A DNA stretch of 64,000 nt from Mucilaginibacter geliditolerans (GTDB lineage Bacteria > Bacteroidota > Bacteroidia > Sphingobacteriales > Sphingobacteriaceae), in assembly GCF_014200495.1 (NCBI RefSeq), contig NZ_JACHBY010000013.1:1-64000 (forward strand). The letters are read 5' to 3'. The translations under genes and the position numbers were made by a program. The notes under the pieces were generated by a model. It ran no database searches, was not told the origin of the DNA, and worked only from the letters and a program-made list of their open reading frames with translations. Of the stretch, positions 53,399-62,291 are shown one piece after another (positions within the stretch are counted from its first letter, which is position 1; each line of letters begins with the position of its first letter).

Positions 53399-55966
53399 AT
53401 GATTAGCAGAAAAAAGTTCATAGGCCAGATTGGTGTAGTTACCGCGGGTTTGGCACTAAGGCCAATCATATCAAATGCCGCTTGGAAAATAAATGTTAAC
53501 AGCATAACGGAAGAGCGTTTGAATAGCCTTGTTGCATCAATGACGCTGGAAGAGAAAATTGATATGCTATCGGGCTATAATGATTTTTACATACGCCCTT
53601 TGCCGAGGCTCAACATCCCGGAGCTAACCATGTCCGACGGGCCACTTGGTATTGCCTCATGGGGCATTAATGGGCGAGCCACTGCTTTCCCGGCAACTAT
53701 TGCTTCAAGTGCCAGTTGGAACAAGGATCTGATAGCTAAAGCTGGCAAGGCCTACGGACAGGAGTGGCGTTCGCGCGGCATTCATTTTATGTTGGCCCCG
53801 GGTGTAAATATTTACCGGGCATCAAAAAGCGGCCGTAATTTCGAATACTTTGGTGAGGATCCTTTCTTGTCATCAGAAATGGTTGTCCCATTTATAAAAG
53901 CTGTGCAGGGGGAAGGTGTAATCGCTACCGTAAAACACTATGCCGCTAACAACCAGGAGTTCGACCGGTATACTGTAAGCTCCGAAGTTGATGAACGAAC
54001 ATTGATGGAAATATACCTGCCCGCATTTAAAGCTGCCGTAAAAAAGGGTGGTGTGTGGGCGTGTATGGCCGCCTATAACCCAGTAAACGGTGTGTGGAAC
54101 ACCCAAAATAAATGGTTGATCAATGATGTATTAAAAAAACAGTGGGGGTTCAAAGGCCTGGTAATGTCAGACTGGGGATGTACCTATTCCACAATTGAAG
54201 CAGCCAATGCCGGGTTAGACCTGGAGATGGGTAGTAATGATTATTTTATTAAGGAAAAAATGCTGCCGGCTATTAAAGCAGGTTCAATTTCCATCGATAC
54301 CATTAATGATAAAGTAAAACGTATTTACAGGCCATGCATTGAGCTTGGTTTTTTCGACCGGCCACAGCAATTAACTAATATACCCCTCTATAATACGTTT
54401 GCTAATGAAACTGCAAAAGATATAGCACGTGAAGGCTGTATATTGTTAAAAAATGATAATGAACTTCTTCCATTTAACCGGTCTACTATCAAATCAATCG
54501 CCATTATTGGACCCAACGCGCAGCCAATATTAGCAAGCGACAGGTTTTTCCATTCCGGGGCATTTGCTTTTGGCGGTGGTGGAAGTTCAAAGGTTAATCC
54601 TTGGGTAATAGAGTCGGTTTTGCAGGGCATCTCTGCTGTTGCGGGCAAGGATGTTAAGATATTTTATGATGAGGGAATCTCAAACCGTTATGAAAGCAAG
54701 GTGTACCAAACTTCAGTTTTTGAAACCCCGGACGGACAAAAAGGACTTAAAGGGGAATATTTTAATAACAATGGCTTTAAAGGTGAACCTGTTTTAACAA
54801 GAAATGATGAGCATATCAATTTTAGTTTTTGGGATGATAGTCACCATATAAAAGGCCTGGGCAATAAAGATTATTCCATTGCCTGGAGCGGTTACATAGT
54901 ACCTGAAAAATCGGCAGAAGCTAATGTGTTTGTAAACAGCCAGGGCGCATACAGGTTGTTTTTAAATGATCAATTGGTAATAGACCGTTCCAAATCGCAA
55001 TCCTTAGCTAATGATTATAAAACGATAAATTTTGAGAAAGGTAAAAAGATCGGGATACGGCTGGAATTCATCCAAAAATGCAACCCTTCTGAGATCAGGT
55101 TTGGCTACGCTTACACACCCAACTGGAATGAATCAGAAGCCATAAAAATCGCAAAAATGGCTGATGCGGTTGTTTTTTGCGGTGGGCTCGATTCTGAAAT
55201 AGAACTGGAAGGAACAGACCGCGGATTTAACCTCCCTTACGGGCAGGACCAGTTAATAAATGCTATTACACAGGTTAATAAAAATGTTGTAGTTACCATG
55301 CTTGCCGGTGGCGGTGTAAACATGAGCAATTGGGTTAATAAGGTGCCTTCCATTTTGCATACCTGGTATCCGGGTATGGAAGGAGGGACGGTAATAGGTG
55401 AAATATTATTCGGTGATGTGAATCCATCTGGAAAGTTGCCTATTTCTATTGAAAAGCGCTGGGAGGATTCATCGGCATACGGCAACTATGACGAAGACAG
55501 GGCATCGGGCAAAGTATATTATCGCGAGGGAATTTTAGTTGGTTACCGCCACTTTGATAAAAACAAATTAGAGCCTTTATTTCCATTCGGGCATGGATTA
55601 AGCTATACACAATTTAAGTACGATGACATTACTTTAAATGTAGGCAGGGTAACAAAAGGCCAATCTTTACAAGTAAATTTTACCCTTACAAATACAGGTA
55701 AACGAGATGGCTTTGAAACGGCACAACTTTACATCAGCGACTTGAAGTCATCTGTATTACGGCCCCTAAAAGAATTAAAAGGATTTGAAAAAGTCTGGAT
55801 CAAGGCCGGAGAAACAAAACAGGTCACTTTTAATATTGATGAATCTGCCCTGGCATTTTATGATATAAAAACAAAAAGCTGGATTGTTGAGCCAGGAGAA
55901 TTTGAGGTACATATTGGCAAATCATCTCGTGATATTCCATTAAAAGCAACATTCCGGTTTAGTTAA
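53399..55966 (+). CDS. Glycoside hydrolase family 3 with PA14 insertion
   Basis: An 855-residue secreted exo-enzyme (beta-glucosidase/xylosidase type). The N-terminal TIM-barrel domain carries the nucleophile Asp258 in VMSDWGCTYS. GRNFEYFGEDPFLSS and VKHYAANNQEFDRY are further GH3 landmarks. A PA14 domain is inserted (about 440-575, GLKGEYFNNNGFKGEP to RFGYAYTPNW) in the second alpha/beta domain, which continues with LDSEIELEGTDRGFNLPYGQ. A C-terminal fibronectin III-like domain (QVNFTLTNTGKRDGFETAQL) ends the protein. PA14 in GH3 usually shields the active site and selects short substrates. Last clear gene of PUL 2. Confidence 0.9.
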   Translation: MISRKKFIGQIGVVTAGLALRPIISNAAWKINVNSITEERLNSLVASMTLEEKIDMLSGYNDFYIRPLPRLNIPELTMSDGPLGIASWGINGRATAFPATIASSASWNKDLIAKAGKAYGQEWRSRGIHFMLAPGVNIYRASKSGRNFEYFGEDPFLSSEMVVPFIKAVQGEGVIATVKHYAANNQEFDRYTVSSEVDERTLMEIYLPAFKAAVKKGGVWACMAAYNPVNGVWNTQNKWLINDVLKKQWGFKGLVMSDWGCTYSTIEAANAGLDLEMGSNDYFIKEKMLPAIKAGSISIDTINDKVKRIYRPCIELGFFDRPQQLTNIPLYNTFANETAKDIAREGCILLKNDNELLPFNRSTIKSIAIIGPNAQPILASDRFFHSGAFAFGGGGSSKVNPWVIESVLQGISAVAGKDVKIFYDEGISNRYESKVYQTSVFETPDGQKGLKGEYFNNNGFKGEPVLTRNDEHINFSFWDDSHHIKGLGNKDYSIAWSGYIVPEKSAEANVFVNSQGAYRLFLNDQLVIDRSKSQSLANDYKTINFEKGKKIGIRLEFIQKCNPSEIRFGYAYTPNWNESEAIKIAKMADAVVFCGGLDSEIELEGTDRGFNLPYGQDQLINAITQVNKNVVVTMLAGGGVNMSNWVNKVPSILHTWYPGMEGGTVIGEILFGDVNPSGKLPISIEKRWEDSSAYGNYDEDRASGKVYYREGILVGYRHFDKNKLEPLFPFGHGLSYTQFKYDDITLNVGRVTKGQSLQVNFTLTNTGKRDGFETAQLYISDLKSSVLRPLKELKGFEKVWIKAGETKQVTFNIDESALAFYDIKTKSWIVEPGEFEVHIGKSSRDIPLKATFRFS

Positions 55967-56025
55967 AAATGCGATTAACAATTCAGAATACTCAAACGTT
56001 CTTTATAAAGTTAGATTAGTTAGTA

Positions 56026-56322
56026 ATGATGAGAAACGGAACGGTCCAGGAGTGGAAGTTCCGTTTTAAAAGATGCGGGATTTTCATGGTAAGGTGGCTT
56101 GCAAAGGCTGGTATTAATAAAAATATTACATTCCATTGTTTCAGGCATACTTACGCAACTTTACAACTTGAATTTGGAACAGACGTTTACGCCGTTTCTA
56201 AGATGCTTGGTCACAAACATATTAAAACTACCCAAGTTTATGCGAAGGTAGTGGACAGGAAAAAAAATCAAACGCGTAATAAAATTAAGGTTAATATAGG
56301 CAGGCTAAATATGGTTGAATAA
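56026..56322 (+). pseudogene. Tyrosine recombinase, C-terminal fragment
   Basis: A 98-residue frame holding only the end of a phage/transposon integrase: ITFHCFRHTYATLQLEFGTD (HxxR), KMLGHKHIKTTQVYAKV (His/His region and the nucleophile Tyr) and a basic tail. A functional enzyme would need about 250 residues ahead; the upstream sequence belongs to the GH3 gene and a short spacer. It is probably a remnant left when an integrative element was lost or rearranged, and the terminator behind it marks the end of PUL 2. Confidence 0.75.
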
Positions 56323-56337
56323 ATCTCAGTGGCATCA

Positions 56338-56368
56338 ATAAAGGGCCGGATTGATGCCGGCCCTTTAT
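56338..56368 (+). terminator. Terminator behind the recombinase fragment
   Basis: 12-bp perfect stem ATAAAGGGCCGG/CCGGCCCTTTAT with a 7-base loop. It can also end transcripts from the convergent acyltransferase operon. Confidence 0.75.
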
Positions 56369-56468
56369 TATAATTCGGTAGTTAACACATTTAAATTAAC
56401 GGCGGCCTGGTAGTGCAAGTACGCGATAGGGACGCAATGCCCGTAGCTTTAGCAACTCAATCCTACTT

Positions 56469-57584
56469 CTACTTCCATTTTTTCTTTAGCCACGCCCTGA
56501 CAGGTTCATCATAATATTTTAAGCTTAGGTAGGCGAATATGATCGATATCACGAAAGTTAAAGTGCCATAGATCAGCTTTAGTTCCAGCGGCGCTTGTTT
56601 ATTGTCACTTACCCAACCGGTATAGATATAAATAAATGCATAATGAGTGATATAAATTGGGTAGGATATATCCCCAAGGAACCTGCAAATTTTGTTTTCC
56701 TTAACACCCTTAATGATGCCGCTGGCGCCGAGATAGACAATGAATGGAAACACAAAAATGATGCTTAGCGATTCAAATAGACCGTTTAGCCAGGCGTGCT
56801 GTGGATCACCAATCCTCGGGACACAAAAGACAACCAAAAGCAATATGCTGCATAGCAGAAAAGCATTGTTAATGTGGCCCGGCTTTACAATTCTTGAAAG
56901 CAGCAGTCCGGCGAAAAAGGGGTAAACCAATCGGGTAAACCCGATTCGCAGCTGTTCCTCATTCAGAGACCAGCCGCCGGTCAGGTCGCCTGCCTTACAG
57001 GTAACGGAGTATTGGATTAGTACTGCGGCTGCAATCAGTACGAACACTGTTAACGCTGTTTTGGAAAGCTTACGCAAACCGATGGCGTACAGGATATTGG
57101 CCACATATTCAAAAAATAACGACCAGCCAGGTCCGTTGAGCGGATGCATTTCCTGCCAGCCGCGGATATCCCAGGAAACGGGTATGGGAATTAACGTAAA
57201 CCCAATCAGCATAATCAGCAGCATCTTCCAAACCGGCACAGTATGGATCAGCGGCCACATATGGGAGTCGCCAAAATAAAAGCAAGCTGCGCCGATAAGC
57301 ATTCCCATTACAACCATTGGCTGCAACCGCTCCAGGCGGCGTTTAAAAAATCCTCCTATGGTAAGCTTGCCCCATCGGTCATCGTAAGCGTAACCTATCA
57401 CAAACCCCGACAGAACAAAGAAGAAATCGACTGCCAGATAACCGTGATTAATCAGCTGGTCATATGGGCCGGTGGAATTTGCTTCACAAAGATGGAATAG
57501 TACAACGATCATAGCGGCAACCCCGCGGAGCCCATCCAATATCGGGTAATGCGGTTTGGATTTTATAGAATTTGCGTCCAGCAT
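56469..57584 (-). CDS. Acyltransferase 3 family membrane protein
   Basis: A 371-residue integral membrane acyltransferase. The opening PILDGLRGVAAMIVVLFHLC carries the motif R...H of the OafA/YrhL family (catalytic His in the first helix), followed by FFFVLSGFVIGYAYD and about nine more helices. These enzymes move acetyl or other acyl groups onto extracytoplasmic sugars. Coming 18 bases after the GH3 gene, it is the third gene of the GH3-GH3 operon, an unusual partner for glycan breakdown. It might modify the cell's own polysaccharide or a product of the pathway. Confidence 0.85.
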   Translation of the reverse strand: MLDANSIKSKPHYPILDGLRGVAAMIVVLFHLCEANSTGPYDQLINHGYLAVDFFFVLSGFVIGYAYDDRWGKLTIGGFFKRRLERLQPMVVMGMLIGAACFYFGDSHMWPLIHTVPVWKMLLIMLIGFTLIPIPVSWDIRGWQEMHPLNGPGWSLFFEYVANILYAIGLRKLSKTALTVFVLIAAAVLIQYSVTCKAGDLTGGWSLNEEQLRIGFTRLVYPFFAGLLLSRIVKPGHINNAFLLCSILLLVVFCVPRIGDPQHAWLNGLFESLSIIFVFPFIVYLGASGIIKGVKENKICRFLGDISYPIYITHYAFIYIYTGWVSDNKQAPLELKLIYGTLTFVISIIFAYLSLKYYDEPVRAWLKKKWK

Positions 57585-57602
57585 TTTATTTTTATTAAAA
57601 AT

Positions 57603-59819
57603 TTAATTTAGGGTGAATAAGATTTTTGTCCTGATATCATCCGATGCGGCTCCGATAAGCGCTGTGAAGTCGCCCGGTTCGGCAACCCAATCATGTTTAG
57701 CAGCATCGAAATAGCTTAATGCTGATTTGTCAATTGTGAAAGTAACTGTCTTTTCCTCGTTTGGCTGAAGCGCGATTTTTTCAAATCCCTTTAATTCTTT
57801 AACAGGCCTTGGAACGGAACTTTTGAGGTCGCTGATATACAGCTGAACGACTTCTTCCCCGGCCCGTGTTCCTGTATTTTTTACTTTGACTGAAAAGGTG
57901 ATTTGGTCCGACGGTGACATGCTTTTTTTGTTACTTGTCACTTTTCCATATTCAAAGGTAGTATAGCTAAGCCCATGACCAAAGGCGAACAGCGGCTTGA
58001 TATGTTTTTCTTCCGCCCAGCGATAGCCTACAAAAATGCCTTCTTTATAAGTGACCTGATCTGTCCCCGGAAAGGCGTCTAAAGCCTGCGCACCATTATC
58101 GTTAAGTTTTACCGGAAAAGTAAAAGGGAGCTTTCCTGAAGGATTAACGTCACCCATCAGGATTGCTGCAAGCGCATTGCCCGACTCTGATCCCAGGAAC
58201 CATCCCTGAACGATAGCGGGTACCTGATTAACCCATGGCATGGCAACGGCGTTACCGGAAATATTTACAACGACCACGTTTTTGTTAACCCTGGCAATCG
58301 CCGCAATTACATCGTCCTGTCCATAAGGAAGGTTTAAACCGAGTCTGTCGAAGCCCTCATCGTCCTGATGAGGACTCTTGTTCAGGCCGCCTACAAAGAT
58401 CACCACGTCCGCACTTTTGGCTACACGCACCGCTTCATCGATGAGCTGGGCCGGCGTCCTGTTATCAGCGAGGTGCTGCCCCGTAACCACTCCGTTATAG
58501 TTTCCGGTTGTATCGCCAACATAGCCGCGTGCGTAAATAATTTCAGCCTGATTGCCGATTCTTTTTTTGAGCCCTTCAATCGGCGAGATCTCGTACTTTG
58601 CTTTCAGGGACGAGCTGCCGCCGCCAACCGTCATCCATTTGATCGCATTTTCACCGATAACCGCGATCCGTTTTACCTTATGCATGTCGATCGGCAGTAA
58701 ATGCTTATCGTTCTTTAACAGTACGATCCCTTCTTCGGCAATCTTACGTGCTGCCAGTGAATGCTCCTCCGACCCCAGTGAACCTATGGGTCGGTTCTTA
58801 TTCATGGTTGTCAGGAAACACAAACGGAGGATGTGGCGGACCTTATCATCCAGTTCTTTGGTGCCTACCTCACCCGATTGAATCATTTTCAGGTAAGGCG
58901 CAGCCAGATAATAGTTGTCGTAGGCATTGCTTTTCCCAAAGTTCAAGCCATTTGTCCAGCTGCCAAATTCCATATCCAGCCCGTTAAATATGGCCTGCCT
59001 GGTATCATGGGTACCGCCCCAGTCGGATACGACGACACCTTGAAATCCCCATTCTTTGCGTAAAATATCATTAAGAAGATATTCATTCTGACAGCAATAT
59101 TCTCCTTTGTACCTATTATAAGAGCCCATTATTGCCCATACTCCTCCTTCCTGGACTGCTGCCTTGAATGCAGGTAAGTAAATTTCGTAAAGAGTTCGGT
59201 CATCAACATTTACATTAACCGTATTGCGGTTACTTTCCGAATTGTTCAGCGCAAAATGTTTCACACATGCTGCGACACCATTTTCCTGAACTCCCTTGAT
59301 GTAAGGGACAACCATTTTGGAAGTAAGAAACGGGTCTTCGCCAAAATATTCGAAGTTTCGGCCGTTCAATGGGGAGCGGTAAATATTGACACCCGGCCCG
59401 AGCAGTATATTTTTATTGCGGTAGCGGGCTTCTTCGCCCAGGGATTTGCCATATAGGTGGGACATGTCCCTGTTCCAGGTCGCGGCCAGGCAGGTAAGCG
59501 CCGGAAAGGCCATACAGGAATCATTGGTTTGCCCTGCTTGTGTCCACTCATCCCACAATACGTCCGGCCGAATGCCGTGAGGTCCGTCATCGGCCCAGTT
59601 TTCAGGAATGCCAAGGCGTGGAACACCTGGCGAGCTGAATTTGGATTGTGCGTGGATCATATTGATTTTTTCCTGTAAAGTCATCCGTGATAAGGCATCG
59701 TCGACCCTCACATTGATTGGCTGGCTGTCATCCAGGTAAACCGGGACATGATTTTGCGCCTTGCTGATTGTACTAGCAGCTGAAGCAATAAAGAGTAAAG
59801 CAATTATTTTTTTGAACAT
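57603..59819 (-). CDS. Glycoside hydrolase family 3 (beta-glucosidase type)
   Basis: A 738-residue secreted enzyme with signal peptide ending near SKAQ. Nucleophile Asp266 is in VVVSDWGGTHD. GRNFEYFGEDPFLTS and KHFALNNSESNRN fit the barrel domain, followed by the alpha/beta domain (GGLNKSPHQDDEGFDRLGLN) and a fibronectin III-like C-terminus (GEEVVQLYISDLKSSVPRPV). It has no PA14 insertion, unlike the GH3 of PUL 2, with which it shares several blocks (GRNFEYFGEDPFL, KHYA-type, and the C-terminal QLYISDLKSSV). The upstream GH3 gene ends 8 bases before it. Confidence 0.92.
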   Translation of the reverse strand: MFKKIIALLFIASAASTISKAQNHVPVYLDDSQPINVRVDDALSRMTLQEKINMIHAQSKFSSPGVPRLGIPENWADDGPHGIRPDVLWDEWTQAGQTNDSCMAFPALTCLAATWNRDMSHLYGKSLGEEARYRNKNILLGPGVNIYRSPLNGRNFEYFGEDPFLTSKMVVPYIKGVQENGVAACVKHFALNNSESNRNTVNVNVDDRTLYEIYLPAFKAAVQEGGVWAIMGSYNRYKGEYCCQNEYLLNDILRKEWGFQGVVVSDWGGTHDTRQAIFNGLDMEFGSWTNGLNFGKSNAYDNYYLAAPYLKMIQSGEVGTKELDDKVRHILRLCFLTTMNKNRPIGSLGSEEHSLAARKIAEEGIVLLKNDKHLLPIDMHKVKRIAVIGENAIKWMTVGGGSSSLKAKYEISPIEGLKKRIGNQAEIIYARGYVGDTTGNYNGVVTGQHLADNRTPAQLIDEAVRVAKSADVVIFVGGLNKSPHQDDEGFDRLGLNLPYGQDDVIAAIARVNKNVVVVNISGNAVAMPWVNQVPAIVQGWFLGSESGNALAAILMGDVNPSGKLPFTFPVKLNDNGAQALDAFPGTDQVTYKEGIFVGYRWAEEKHIKPLFAFGHGLSYTTFEYGKVTSNKKSMSPSDQITFSVKVKNTGTRAGEEVVQLYISDLKSSVPRPVKELKGFEKIALQPNEEKTVTFTIDKSALSYFDAAKHDWVAEPGDFTALIGAASDDIRTKILFTLN

Positions 59820-59827
59820 AGCATGAA

Positions 59828-62110
59828 TTATTTAAGCGTCAATTTTGCAGATTTTACATCGCGGCTATTGGTGCCGATCATGATATCAAAATCTCCAGGT
59901 TCGGCCTTATAGGCCAGTTCAGCATTGTAATACTTAAGCATGTCGTTATCGATGGTAAAGCGTACGGTTTTGACTTCGCCTGCTTTTAGGTGGATCCTCT
60001 GGAATCCTTTAAGCTCCTTAACTGGGCGTACTGCGGAACCTACACGCTGATGGATATATAGCTGGACAATTTCATCACCGTCATCCTCGCCGTCATTTTT
60101 TACTTCGATAGCCGCGGTGACATTGCTTTTAGCACTGAACTCCGATGCGCTTAACTTTACATCGCCGTAGGCAAAATGGGTATAGCTTAAACCATAGCCA
60201 AAGGGATAAAGCGGCGCGTTTTTTTCGTCCATGTAATTGCTCCTGAACTTTTCAAATCCGTGATCGGAGGCAGGGCGGCCTGTGCTGAAGTTATTGTAAT
60301 ACAGCGGTATCTGGCCAACGCTCCGTGGGAAGGTCGACACTAATTTTCCGCTGGGACTAACTTTACCATATACAACATCGCCGATAGCATTTGCGGCCTC
60401 GCTGCCGCCAAACCAAACGTTCAATATCGCCGGGACATTTTTATCTTCCCATACCAGTGTTAACGGTCGGCCGGTAAATAGTACCAATACCACAGGCTTA
60501 CCGGTTTTTACCAGTTCTTTAAGCAAATCTTCTTGCACATCGGGTATAGAAATATCCGTGCGGCTGCTGGATTCACCGCTCATTTCCGAAGCTTCGCCCA
60601 TCACAGCCACGATCACATCCGCTTTATCAGCGGCCTGGATAGCTTCGGCTCTCAGGTTAGCGTCGCTGCGGTTGTCACGATTCAGCTTTCGTCCGAACAT
60701 GGTCCCATTGGCTTCCAAGGTTGAATCAGCAAATAGATTAGAGCCTTTAGCGTAAATAATTTTGGTGTCCGGTCCGGCAGCGGCCTGCAAGCCTTCCACT
60801 ACGGTCGCCGGTTTGGTCAGGTCAGCTGCAACGCTCCAGGTGCCAACCATGTTTGAGCGCGTGTTTGCAAGAGGGCCGATTACAGCAATCGTTTTTCCAG
60901 GCTTCAGGGGTAGCAGGTTCTGTGCATTTTTAAGCAGTACAAAACTTTCTGCCGCAGTTTTACGGGCAATAGCTAAGTGTTCCGGTGTGTAAACAGATTT
61001 ACTTGCGCGGCTTTCGTGACAATACTTATAAGGATTAGCGAAAAGGCCCAGCTTGTACTTTGCTTCCAACATTCTGCGGCAGGCAGCATCAATTTCCGCA
61101 AGGGTAACTTTTCCTTCCTGGTAAGATTTCTTCAAGGTTGACAAATATCCCTCTGAAACCATATCCACATCGAGACCAGCTTTCAGGGCGCGTGCGGAAA
61201 CTTGTTGAATATTTCCCATTCCATGACTAACCAATTCGCCTACACCATCGTAGTCGGCGACCGTAAACCCCTTGAAGTCCCATTGCTTTCTAAGTACGTC
61301 TGTCAGCAGCCAGCGGTTAGCATGGGCGGGAGTGCCGTTTACCGAATTGAAGGAAGCCATTACGCTGCCTGCACCGGCATCTATTGCAGCCTGGTAAGGG
61401 TACAGGTAATCATTGAACATGCGGAAAGTGCTCATGTCCGCCGGATTATAATCACGGCCTGCTTCTACAGCCCCATATAATGCAAAATGCTTTACACATG
61501 ACATGATATCTGTATTGGAGGAAAAGTTATCTCTCCCTTGGTAACCGGTAACCATCGCCTTGGCAATTTGCCCTCCAAGATATGGATCTTCGCCCCCAGC
61601 TTCCGCTACGCGGCCCCAGCGTGGGTCACGGGTAATATCAACCATCGGGCTGAAGGTCCAGCAAATGCCGTCTGCGCTTGCTTCAATTGCCGCAATACGC
61701 GCGGATTGCTCAATTGCTGGCATATCCCAGGTGCATGCCAGACCAAGGGGAATGGGAAAGACAGTCTCGTAACCGTGAATCACATCCATGCCGAATAGCA
61801 CCGGTATCTTTAGGCGGCTCTGCTCAACTGCAATCTTCTGTATAGCCCTGATTTTTGCAGCACCTTTAATGTTAAACATCCCGCCAACCAAGCCCTTTTT
61901 TATCCTTTCTGTACTTAGGCTATTGCCACCCGAACCGGTGACGATGTCGCCTTCCGTCTGGAGGTTTAGTTGACCGATCTTTTCATCGATGGTCATCTTT
62001 TTCATCAGTTGCGTAATGAACACATCCATTTTGGCATCTTTGGGTTGCTGGGCATGCAACGCCACAGCAATGGCGCACGCCAGGAGCGTGGCTAATAATT
62101 TTTTCGGCAT
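59828..62110 (-). CDS. bglX: Glycoside hydrolase family 3, BglX-like
   Basis: A 760-residue periplasmic beta-glucosidase-like enzyme. The signal ends near LHAQ. Landmarks of the BglX type: IPVLFGMDVIHGYETVFPIP (about 98-117), WTFSPMVDITRDPRWGRVAE, the nucleophile Asp286 in FTVADYDGVGEL, FVLLKNAQNLLPL, and the fibronectin III-like C-terminus. It hydrolyses terminal beta-glucosides or related sugars. It is the first gene of the three-gene operon with the other GH3 and the acyltransferase. 181 bases separate it from the DUF6377 regulator gene. Substrate preference cannot be judged by eye. Confidence 0.9.
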   Translation of the reverse strand: MPKKLLATLLACAIAVALHAQQPKDAKMDVFITQLMKKMTIDEKIGQLNLQTEGDIVTGSGGNSLSTERIKKGLVGGMFNIKGAAKIRAIQKIAVEQSRLKIPVLFGMDVIHGYETVFPIPLGLACTWDMPAIEQSARIAAIEASADGICWTFSPMVDITRDPRWGRVAEAGGEDPYLGGQIAKAMVTGYQGRDNFSSNTDIMSCVKHFALYGAVEAGRDYNPADMSTFRMFNDYLYPYQAAIDAGAGSVMASFNSVNGTPAHANRWLLTDVLRKQWDFKGFTVADYDGVGELVSHGMGNIQQVSARALKAGLDVDMVSEGYLSTLKKSYQEGKVTLAEIDAACRRMLEAKYKLGLFANPYKYCHESRASKSVYTPEHLAIARKTAAESFVLLKNAQNLLPLKPGKTIAVIGPLANTRSNMVGTWSVAADLTKPATVVEGLQAAAGPDTKIIYAKGSNLFADSTLEANGTMFGRKLNRDNRSDANLRAEAIQAADKADVIVAVMGEASEMSGESSSRTDISIPDVQEDLLKELVKTGKPVVLVLFTGRPLTLVWEDKNVPAILNVWFGGSEAANAIGDVVYGKVSPSGKLVSTFPRSVGQIPLYYNNFSTGRPASDHGFEKFRSNYMDEKNAPLYPFGYGLSYTHFAYGDVKLSASEFSAKSNVTAAIEVKNDGEDDGDEIVQLYIHQRVGSAVRPVKELKGFQRIHLKAGEVKTVRFTIDNDMLKYYNAELAYKAEPGDFDIMIGTNSRDVKSAKLTLK

Positions 62111-62291
62111 GGTATAGTTTTGGGTTTATATAGTTTAGTTGCAGTCAGACAACCGAGTGTAAAATTAGCGGGATAGGATGGAAGGTTAAATAGCTCTATA
62201 AAAATAGTAGTAAATATTAGTAGCTATACGACTGATAATTAATCATTTAATAACGAATTAGATGCAAAAAAAGTAGTGCGGGGGAGTATTT

